Shown in pieces: positions 7,341-11,442 of a stretch of DNA of 11,442 nucleotides. Position 1 is the stretch's first letter, and each line of letters starts with the position of its first letter. Source of the stretch: Nautiliaceae bacterium. Lineage in GTDB: Bacteria > Campylobacterota > Campylobacteria > Campylobacterales > Nautiliaceae. The translations under genes and the position numbers were made by a program. The stretch spans positions 1 through 11,442 of the forward strand of contig JALTBU010000027.1 of assembly GCA_027008345.1 (NCBI GenBank), in the 5' to 3' direction. Below the pieces are notes generated by a model. The model had not been told where the DNA came from, did not search any database, and was given only the letters and a program-made list of their open reading frames with translations.

Positions 7341-7742
7341 TTATTTAGATTTTTCTTTACATTTAGAACATATTCCATAAATATAAAGTTCTTTTTGAGA
7401 ATCAGGGTATTTCTTTTCTATATTTTTATCAAGAATTTCATTAAAAGGCACATCCTCCACATGTCCGCATTTTTTACATATAAAATGGGCGTGAGGTTCT
7501 TTTTCTATTTCATATTTAGGTTTTTGATGAAGGCATATTTCGCTTATAATCCCTTCATCTTTAAGTGAATTAATATTTTTATATATTGTAGCCAAAGAAA
7601 TACTTGGAAACATTTCTTTTATAGTATCATAAATCTCTTCAATACTTGCATGACCCTTACTATCAAGTTCTTTTAAAATAGCAAGTCTTTGCGGAGTGAT
7701 TTTTAGGTTTGATTCTTCAAGTAAACCTTTTAAATTTTTCAT
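7341..7742 (-). CDS. perR: PerR-type Fur-family peroxide-sensing repressor
   Basis: This is a 133-residue Fur-family regulator: winged helix at the N-terminus (LKITPQRLAIL at 13-23 and the recognition helix in SLATIYKNINSL), dimer and metal domain after about 80. By alignment in my head with Bacillus PerR, the structural zinc site is complete (C89, C92, C125, C128). The sensing site has H31, H84, H86 and D97; D97 corresponds to Asp104, the residue that makes PerR rather than Fur respond to peroxide. The ligand equivalent to Asp85 is Glu78, a change worth noting. In Campylobacter PerR represses ahpC and katA, and here the gene lies just downstream of a peroxiredoxin, which supports the name over Fur. 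The ATG at 7742 has a GGG only two bases upstream, a short spacing. Zur or Fur is possible but less likely. Confidence 0.82.
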   Translation of the reverse strand: MKNLKGLLEESNLKITPQRLAILKELDSKGHASIEEIYDTIKEMFPSISLATIYKNINSLKDEGIISEICLHQKPKYEIEKEPHAHFICKKCGHVEDVPFNEILDKNIEKKYPDSQKELYIYGICSKCKEKSK

Positions 7743-7753
7743 ATATCCCTTTC

Positions 7754-7801
7754 AGTTTTTCTTTTTTTAAAACTTATTTTAATAAGTTTTAAAAAAAGAA
7801 A
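7754..7801. repeat. 23-bp perfect inverted repeat between peroxiredoxin gene and perR
   Basis: Arms at 7754-7776 and 7779-7801 are exact reverse complements with a two-base centre. The core reads AAACTTATT-TT-AATAAGTTT. The repeat fills most of the 72-base spacer and ends about 11 bases before the perR start. As RNA it would be a long, almost pure A-U stem. It lacks the U-run that should follow the hairpin in an intrinsic terminator: on the minus strand the poly-T comes before the core and the poly-A after it. It could be a terminator or processing hairpin for the peroxiredoxin transcript, or, through its palindromic core, an autoregulatory PerR operator (Per boxes are AT-rich palindromes of this size). 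The repeat is seen directly; the role is inferred. Confidence 0.7.
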
Positions 7802-7814
7802 AAAAAGGAAGAAA

Positions 7815-8567
7815 TTATCCTTTAAAAGCTTTTACCATTTCTTCCATTTCTTTAATATCATTTTCGTCAATTAAATCTTCAAGTGTTACATATTTACCAA
7901 CATTTCCTGTCATTGGTTCTACATCTGTATTTACAGGAAGTGTTTTTTTACCAGGTTTCCAGTTTGCTGGGCAAACTTCTCCAGTTTTGTATGCATGTTG
8001 ATGTGCGATAATTTGTCTTACGAATTCTTTTACACTTCTACCAACTGGTGGAGCTTGAACTTCTTCAGCTACAATTTGTCCGTCTGGATTAATTAAAAAT
8101 CTACCTCTTAGAGCAAGTCCTGCACCTTCAATTAATACACCGAATTTTTTGCTAAGTTCTAAGTTTGGATCTGCTGCAATAGTAAGTTTAAGATCTTTTA
8201 ATAATGGTTCAGTTTCTACGAATCTTTTATGAGAAAATTTAGTATCAGTTGAAACAGCAAGTACTTCTACTCCAAGCTCTTTTAAGAATGGTAATGCTGC
8301 ATTCATTGCCGCAATTTCAGTAGGACATACGAATGTAAAGTCTGCTGGATAAAAACATACTACTGTCCATTTACCTTTATAATCATCTGAGCTCACTTCT
8401 GTATAGTGGCCTGTTTCTGCATTGTATGCTTCTGCTTTAAATTCAGGCATTTGTTTAAGTACTAATACACCTTCTTGTGTTTTGATTTCTTCCATTATTC
8501 CCTCCTCTTTTGGTGTTGTTTTGTTTGTATCTTGTGCTAATTCTTTTGTATCTTTTTCACATGCCAT
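7815..8567 (-). CDS. 2-Cys peroxiredoxin (AhpC/Prx1 type)
   Basis: This enzyme reduces hydrogen peroxide and organic hydroperoxides in the cytoplasm. The peroxidatic cysteine is C81 in DFTFVCPTE and the resolving cysteine C199 in GEVCPANWKPG, so it is a typical 2-Cys enzyme. The catalytic PxxxTxxC arrangement (PADFTFVC) and the distal Arg of GLALRGRFLINPDG are present. No GGLG insert or C-terminal YF motif is seen, which suggests the peroxide-robust bacterial form. From ATG 8567 it has 250 residues, longer than most AhpC (about 190-200): there is a polar 24-residue N-terminal extension with Cys3, and a helical tail of about 35 residues. A second in-frame ATG at 8495 with a perfect AGGAGG would give 226 residues. 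I keep 8567 because it has AAGGAG at six bases and a consensus promoter just upstream. GC content is visibly higher than in the T2SS genes, as expected for a highly expressed gene. The reductant is not visible here; no ahpF is adjacent. Confidence 0.92.
   Translation of the reverse strand: MACEKDTKELAQDTNKTTPKEEGIMEEIKTQEGVLVLKQMPEFKAEAYNAETGHYTEVSSDDYKGKWTVVCFYPADFTFVCPTEIAAMNAALPFLKELGVEVLAVSTDTKFSHKRFVETEPLLKDLKLTIAADPNLELSKKFGVLIEGAGLALRGRFLINPDGQIVAEEVQAPPVGRSVKEFVRQIIAHQHAYKTGEVCPANWKPGKKTLPVNTDVEPMTGNVGKYVTLEDLIDENDIKEMEEMVKAFKG
8493..8506 (-). promoter_or_regulatory. Internal Shine-Dalgarno plus ATG within the peroxiredoxin gene
   Basis: On the minus strand AGGAGG (8506-8501) lies five bases before an in-frame ATG (8495-8493), codon 25 of the peroxiredoxin. 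This is the full anti-Shine-Dalgarno complement and is at least as strong as the AAGGAG (8579-8574) of the first start. It may be the only real start or give a second, shorter isoform. The same bases encode Glu-Glu-Gly, so chance cannot be excluded. Confidence 0.55.
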
Positions 8568-8599
8568 AACTGGCTCCTTGTAATTTTTTTTACACCAAA

Positions 8600-8628
8600 A
8601 TTATAATTAATAAAAATTTATTTGTCAA
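8600..8628 (-). promoter_or_regulatory. Consensus sigma70 promoter of the peroxiredoxin gene, with possible PerR box
   Basis: Reading the minus strand, TTGACA (8628-8623) and TATAAT (8605-8600) are both perfect and are separated by exactly 17 bases. Transcription should start about 6-8 bases beyond the -10, leaving a leader of some 25 bases with the AAGGAG site. The + strand 13-mer TTATAATTAATAA (8601-8613) covers the -10 box and resembles both the Per-box palindrome known from Bacillus (TTATAATnATTATAA) and the core of the repeat before perR. A full-consensus promoter under an overlapping repressor site would fit PerR control; the operator part is inference. Confidence 0.85.
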
Positions 8629-8632
8629 GGAT

Positions 8633-8663
8633 AAAAAAGAAAAAAGGAAAAAAATTTTCTCCT
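8633..8663 (-). terminator. Intrinsic terminator of the argF-DUF2603 operon
   Basis: On the minus strand the stem AGGAGAAA (8663-8656) pairs with TTTTTCCT (8652-8645), eight pairs with one G-U, and has a three-base loop. A T-run (8644-8633) broken by a single C follows. The stem begins inside the TAG stop codon of the DUF2603-like gene. It ends just before the -35 box of the peroxiredoxin promoter, so it insulates that gene from read-through. Confidence 0.7.
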
Positions 8664-9033
8664 AGAATATTTTATCTAAGTCAAGATTATAAAAAAGATT
8701 TGGATGTTCAAGTTTTATTTTATTTACCACTTCATCGATACTTTTATCATTGTTTTTTTTCATTTCTTCCAAAACAACGGCTTTTACGTCATCATAATCA
8801 ATAGGAAATTCGCTAAGAATTGCTTTTTCAAGTTTAAGTTCAAAATTTTCTTTTAAAAGTTTTTTACTCATTTCCATAAATTCAATATATTCATCTACAT
8901 CCATTGCAACTTTTATTTTATCCCCGACTTCCATTACCCATAAAGGAGAATTAATATCTCCCTCAATAACTTCTAAATCATTACATTTTACAATTGTTTT
9001 TGATTCAATTTTTTTTGCTATTTTTTCAGCCAA
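8662..9033 (-). CDS. UPF0763/DUF2603-like protein of Campylobacterota
   Basis: This is a 123-residue, acidic, soluble protein without membrane segments. The segment FELKLEKAILSEFPIDYDDV (64-83), continuing as KAVVLEEMKK, closely recalls the conserved core of UPF0763/DUF2603 proteins, a family I know only from Campylobacterota and whose function is unknown. Members are usually about 170 residues, so this one is short, mainly at the N-terminus. It starts with TTG at 9033, with AAAGGA (9047-9042) eight bases upstream, inside the end of argF; the two overlap by 16 bases, which means co-transcription and probably coupled translation. The C-terminus (about 92-123, NDKSIDEVVNKIKLEHPNLF) looks helical. 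The family call is from memory of its conserved motif; a simple hypothetical protein is the fallback. Confidence 0.7.
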   Translation of the reverse strand: MAEKIAKKIESKTIVKCNDLEVIEGDINSPLWVMEVGDKIKVAMDVDEYIEFMEMSKKLLKENFELKLEKAILSEFPIDYDDVKAVVLEEMKKNNDKSIDEVVNKIKLEHPNLFYNLDLDKIF

Positions 9034-9947
9034 ACCATCAATCCTTTCTGTGCGTGAAGTCTGTTTTCAGCTTCTGTAAATATAACATTTTCATATTTTT
9101 CAAAAACATCTTCACTTACTTCATATCCTCTGTAAGCCGGAAGACAATGCATAAATATAGCATCTTTTTTAGCTAATGACATTAATTCATTATTTATTTC
9201 ATAGCCTTGAAAATCTTTTAATCTTTTTTCCTTTTCATCTTCTTGCCCCATACTCACCCAGGTATCGGTAACCACAACATCCACATCTTTTATGGCCGTT
9301 TTCGGGTCATTTGTAAATTCTATAATAGCGCCTGAATTTTTAGCTTCATTTAAAGCAATTTCTTTAATTTTTTCATCAATTTCATATCCTTTTGGAGTTG
9401 CAATATTTATATTGAATCCAAGTTTTGAAGCTAAAATCAACCAAGAATGAGCCATATTATTACCATCTCCGATGTATGCGGCAGTTGTTTTTGAAGGATT
9501 TTCAAAATCAAATTTGTCAAATTCTATCATTGTAAGCAAATCTGCTAATAATTGAACCGGATGGCAAAGGTCTGTTAAACCGTTTATTACAGGAACTTTT
9601 GAATATTTGGCAAACTCTTCAAGTCTTTCCTGTCCAAATGTTCTTATCATAATTAAATCAACCATTCTTGAAATAACCCTTGCAGTATCTTTAAGCGGTT
9701 CTCCCCTCCCCAGCTGAATATCACGACTGCTTAAAAAAAGACCGTTTCCACCAAGCTGATTAATACCTACTTCAAAAGAAACCCTCGTTCTTGTAGAGCT
9801 TTTTTCAAAAATCATAGCAAGCTGATTATGTTTTAAATATGGCTTAAAAATACCGGCTTTTGTCTCTTTTTTTATTTGAATAGCCAAACTAATAATTTCT
9901 TTTATTTCTTCTTTTGTAAAATCTACAAGCCATAAAAAGTGTCTCAA
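9018..9947 (-). CDS. argF: Ornithine carbamoyltransferase
   Basis: ArgF catalyses carbamoyl phosphate plus L-ornithine to L-citrulline in arginine biosynthesis, as a cytoplasmic trimer. The 309-residue product matches the family length. Carbamoyl-phosphate site: STRTRVSFEVG (51-61), with FLSSRDIQLGRGE following. HPVQ is at 129-132. The second domain shows IGDGNNMAHSW, the ornithine-side DTWVSMGQE (228-236), and the catalytic-cysteine motif HCLPAYRG (267-274). These distinguish it from aspartate carbamoyltransferase. The start is TTG at 9947 with AAAGGA (9959-9954) six bases upstream; there is no ATG in a better position. It is divergent from ribA across 54 bases and overlaps the DUF2603-like gene downstream. 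No other arginine gene is in the window. Confidence 0.95.
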   Translation of the reverse strand: MRHFLWLVDFTKEEIKEIISLAIQIKKETKAGIFKPYLKHNQLAMIFEKSSTRTRVSFEVGINQLGGNGLFLSSRDIQLGRGEPLKDTARVISRMVDLIMIRTFGQERLEEFAKYSKVPVINGLTDLCHPVQLLADLLTMIEFDKFDFENPSKTTAAYIGDGNNMAHSWLILASKLGFNINIATPKGYEIDEKIKEIALNEAKNSGAIIEFTNDPKTAIKDVDVVVTDTWVSMGQEDEKEKRLKDFQGYEINNELMSLAKKDAIFMHCLPAYRGYEVSEDVFEKYENVIFTEAENRLHAQKGLMVWLKK

Positions 9948-10001
9948 CTTATATCCTTTATTCTTAATTAAGATATAATTTTAACAAAAAAAGGAGATTT
10001 T
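9948..10001. promoter_or_regulatory. Divergent argF/ribA control region
   Basis: This 54-base gap must hold both promoters. For ribA, TATAAT at 9974-9979 is a perfect -10 box with no recognisable -35, which is common in this phylum; AAGGAG (9991-9996) precedes the TTG start. The argF promoter is less clear; T/A-rich hexamers on the minus strand such as TTATAT (9980-9975) overlap the ribA -10. A perfect 12-base palindrome TCTTAATTAAGA (9962-9973) lies at the centre and could be an operator, although short AT palindromes are common in such DNA. Confidence 0.5.
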
Positions 10002-10559
10002 TTGGAAATTTCACAAATTGCCAATCTTCCTACAAAATACGGAAATTTTAAAATACAGTCTTTTAAAGAAGGGGATAAAGAACATTTAATTATTTTTACT
10101 GAAAACATACCAGAAATACCACTTGTAAGAATACACAGTGAATGTTTAACAGGAGATGCTCTTGGAAGTTTAAAATGCGACTGCGGAGAACAGCTTGAAT
10201 ATGCACTAAAAGAGATAAATAAAAACGGCGGTATGGTAATATATCTCAGACAGGAAGGCAGAGGAATAGGACTTTTTAACAAAGTTAACGCATACTATCT
10301 CCAGGATAAAGGACTTGATACCGTAGAAGCAAATCATCAGCTTGGATTTGAAGCCGATATGAGGGATTTTTCAATAGTTGAAGATATTTTAAAACATTTC
10401 AATATAGAAAAAATAAAACTGCTTACCAATAATCCGAAAAAAGAATTTGCTTTTAAAAACATAAAAGTAATTGAAAGACTACCAGTGAAGGTTAAAGCAA
10501 ATCCTTACAATGAAAATTATCTTAAAACAAAAAAAGAAAAAATGGGGCATCTTTTATGA
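10002..10559 (+). CDS. ribA: GTP cyclohydrolase II
   Basis: RibA opens GTP to 2,5-diamino-6-ribosylamino-pyrimidinone phosphate, formate and pyrophosphate, the first step of riboflavin synthesis. The 185-residue protein is a stand-alone cyclohydrolase II, close in length to E. coli RibA (196), without a fused RibB domain. Zinc ligands are C48, C59 and C61 in HSECLTGDALGSLKCDCG. The catalytic and GTP-binding motif YLRQEGRGIGL lies at 81-91, followed by DTVEANHQLGFEADMRD and LLTNNPKK, all family hallmarks. The start is TTG 10002, with AAGGAG five bases upstream; the first in-frame Met would be well inside the conserved domain. It is monocistronic or leads into rsmG after a 90-base spacer. Confidence 0.95.
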   Translation: MEISQIANLPTKYGNFKIQSFKEGDKEHLIIFTENIPEIPLVRIHSECLTGDALGSLKCDCGEQLEYALKEINKNGGMVIYLRQEGRGIGLFNKVNAYYLQDKGLDTVEANHQLGFEADMRDFSIVEDILKHFNIEKIKLLTNNPKKEFAFKNIKVIERLPVKVKANPYNENYLKTKKEKMGHLL

Positions 10560-10622
10560 GTGGATGGGTGAATGAGTGAATGGGAAGATGGAAGTAGAAA
10601 GTAGATAAGAAAATATAAATTT
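10552..10622 (+). repeat. C-free purine-rich spacer with degenerate 8-base tandem repeats
   Basis: From 10552 to 10622 the + strand has no C at all. Inside it, 8-base units GAGTGGAT, GGGTGAAT, GAGTGAAT and GGGAAGAT follow each other at 10558-10589 (consensus about GRGTGAAT), then GTAGAAA and GTAGATA. The array starts within the ribA stop codon. It is richer in G than any other spacer in the window. A weak TATAAA (10614-10619) could be a -10 box for rsmG. No protein, hairpin or known element explains the repeat. Confidence 0.6.
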
Positions 10623-10649
10623 CAAATACACAAATATGGAGAATTAAAA

Positions 10650-11189
10650 ATGGAAAATGGAAAATTCCAAGAAAAATTTGAGAAATTTGCAAATGAGCTT
10701 TTAAAATGGAATAAAACTCATAAACTTACAAATTATAATACAAAAGATGAAATTTATGCCCAAATTGAAGATAGTCTGTATCCGGTTGATAGAATAAAAG
10801 ATAAAAAAACAGCAATTGATATAGGAACGGGAGCAGGATTTCCTGGATTGATACTTGCTATTGCTATGCCTGAAACTAAATGGTATCTTGTAGAGCCTCT
10901 TAAAAAAAGGTATTCGTTTTTAAATTATATGAAAATACTTCTGAATCTGAAAAATGTAACCGTTGTGCCAAAAAGACTTGAAAATGCAGATATTCATCCG
11001 GTAGAACTTATAACAAGTAGAGCCGTAATGCCGACACCTGAAATTATAAAAATAGCAAATCCTTTTTTAAAAAAAAATGGTACAATACTTCTATATAAAG
11101 GCTCAAATGCGCTTGATGAGCTAAAAGGGATAAATGCTGATATTTTAAGCAGAGATAAAAGAAATTATATTTTTATACACAAGGAATAA
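10650..11189 (+). CDS. rsmG: 16S rRNA (guanine-527-N7) methyltransferase RsmG
   Basis: RsmG (GidB) uses S-adenosylmethionine to methylate N7 of G527 in 16S rRNA of the small subunit; its loss gives low-level streptomycin resistance in several bacteria. The 179-residue protein has the family N-terminus (LLKWNKTHKLTNYNTKDEI and IEDSLYPV), SAM motif I DIGTGAGFPGLILA (57-70), the acidic ribose ligand E82 in VEPLKKR, SRAV (123-126) and LLYKG (147-151). It is shorter than E. coli RsmG (207), as I recall for this phylum. The start is ATG 10650 with GGAG eight bases upstream. The first residues MENGKF are encoded by a repeated TGGAAAA that continues the low-complexity spacer, so the start could lie slightly downstream, but no other Met is placed better. 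One base separates its stop from the next gene. Confidence 0.93.
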   Translation: MENGKFQEKFEKFANELLKWNKTHKLTNYNTKDEIYAQIEDSLYPVDRIKDKKTAIDIGTGAGFPGLILAIAMPETKWYLVEPLKKRYSFLNYMKILLNLKNVTVVPKRLENADIHPVELITSRAVMPTPEIIKIANPFLKKNGTILLYKGSNALDELKGINADILSRDKRNYIFIHKE

Positions 11190-11190
11190 A

Positions 11191-11397
11191 ATGGGAAAAC
11201 TTATACTTTTTTTAATAATTATAGGTGTTGTTTATTTTTTATTTTTTAAAAAACCAAAAGTTGAAAACAACAATTCTTCAAATGAAGAAAGTGAAGATTT
11301 GATAATGTGTGACAAATGTAAAACTTTTACTCCAAAAAACGAAATAAGAAAAATAAACGGGAAAAATATCTGTAAGGAATGTTATGATAATTCTTGA
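11191..11397 (+). CDS. PP0621-family membrane-anchored zinc-ribbon protein
   Basis: This is a 68-residue protein with an N-terminal membrane helix (about 3-19, LILFLIIIGVVYFLFF), a short acidic Asn/Ser/Glu linker (about 24-37), and a small zinc ribbon with two CxxC pairs (C40 and C43, C61 and C64). This layout, an anchor followed by a tiny four-cysteine module, is that of the PP0621 family, which has no assigned function. The net-inward charge of KKPK after the helix suggests the ribbon is cytoplasmic. The start is ATG 11191 with AAGGA five bases upstream, inside the rsmG end. It is co-transcribed with rsmG and overlaps the following gene by 14 bases. The family assignment rests on architecture and remembered motif. 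Confidence 0.8.
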   Translation: MGKLILFLIIIGVVYFLFFKKPKVENNNSSNEESEDLIMCDKCKTFTPKNEIRKINGKNICKECYDNS

Positions 11398-11442
11398 ACC
11401 TCCGTTTTGTAAAGAAGTGTTTGAAAAGATAAAAACTCTTGA
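11384..11442 (+). CDS. 5' end of an unidentified gene (partial)
   Basis: An ATG at 11384 opens a frame that runs off the right edge, giving 19 complete codons (MIILEPPFCKEVFEKIKTL). AGGA (11375-11378) lies five bases upstream, inside the end of the PP0621-type gene, which it overlaps by 14 bases. Overlap and ribosome site make it a likely real gene in the rsmG operon. Too little is visible to name a product. Confidence 0.55.
   Translation, partial: MIILEPPFCKEVFEKIKTL

Noticed and set aside
7341..7742. Ferric uptake regulator Fur or zinc regulator Zur instead of PerR
   Set aside because: The Asp at position 97 and the adjacent peroxiredoxin gene favour PerR; Zur-type features are not seen. 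Fur remains a minor alternative.
8622..8804. Short plus-strand frame across the terminator and the 3' end of the DUF2603-like gene
   Set aside because: It covers the terminator and promoter sequences of the minus-strand genes, and its translation is low-complexity with no family resemblance.
10002..10282. Minus-strand open frame of about 104 codons opposite ribA
   Set aside because: It lies wholly under the highly conserved ribA coding sequence, shows no domain, and looks like a shadow of ribA codon use.
10558..10600. CRISPR array or origin iterons in the 8-base repeats
   Set aside because: The units are too short, adjoin without spacers and are too degenerate for CRISPR; there is no replication gene next to them.
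1..11442. A new defence, toxin-antitoxin or mobile system
   Set aside because: Every substantial gene but the two partial ones at the edges fits a known family or a T2SS slot; no transposase, integrase, nuclease, toxin pair or tRNA-linked att site was seen on either strand.

Overview
The window is AT-rich, tightly packed bacterial DNA. The T2SS genes with very AT-rich codons, the UPF0763/DUF2603-type gene behind argF, the PerR/AhpC pair and the PP0621-type zinc-ribbon gene suggest a Campylobacterota (epsilonproteobacterial) chromosome, possibly a vent-type Nautiliales such as Nautilia, Caminibacter or Lebetimonas. The lineage is inferred from protein character and gene set, not from a marker search.

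Region 1 (1-7060, + strand) is part of a type II secretion (T2SS) operon: the 3' end of an unidentified gene (perhaps gspK), then gspL-like, gspM-like, gspN-like, gspC, gspD, gspE and gspF. Every junction overlaps (26, 8, 4, 14, 14, 17 and 1 bases), which points to one transcript with translational coupling. The products make up the inner-membrane platform (L, M, C, F), the cytoplasmic ATPase (E), the outer-membrane secretin (D) and an accessory N-like protein. The pseudopilins and prepilin peptidase are not seen, so the promoter and the rest of the system probably lie upstream or elsewhere. The gspL-like gene has no ATG, GTG or TTG that covers its conserved N-terminus. The best start is an ATA at 171 behind a good Shine-Dalgarno.

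Region 2 (7053-8628, - strand) is an oxidative-stress module: a 2-Cys peroxiredoxin (AhpC/Prx1 type) with a perfect consensus sigma70 promoter, then a PerR-type Fur-family regulator, then a small DUF503 protein. DUF503 ends inside the 3' end of gspF, so the two transcription units converge with an 8-base overlap. The spacer between the peroxiredoxin and perR is dominated by a 23-bp perfect inverted repeat. Its core resembles a palindrome over the peroxiredoxin -10 box, so both may be PerR sites.

Region 3 (8633-9947, - strand) holds argF (ornithine carbamoyltransferase) overlapped by a UPF0763/DUF2603-like gene and closed by an intrinsic terminator. Region 4 (9948-11442, + strand) holds ribA (GTP cyclohydrolase II), a short C-free spacer with degenerate 8-base repeats, rsmG (16S rRNA G527 methyltransferase), a PP0621-type membrane zinc-ribbon protein and the start of a further gene. 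argF, the DUF2603 gene and ribA all start with TTG.

I found no tRNA, rRNA, CRISPR array, insertion sequence or clear horizontally acquired island. The gene content is mostly ordinary for this lineage. The items worth following up are the start codons, the regulatory palindromes, the reduced T2SS platform proteins and the repeat spacer, not a wholly new system.
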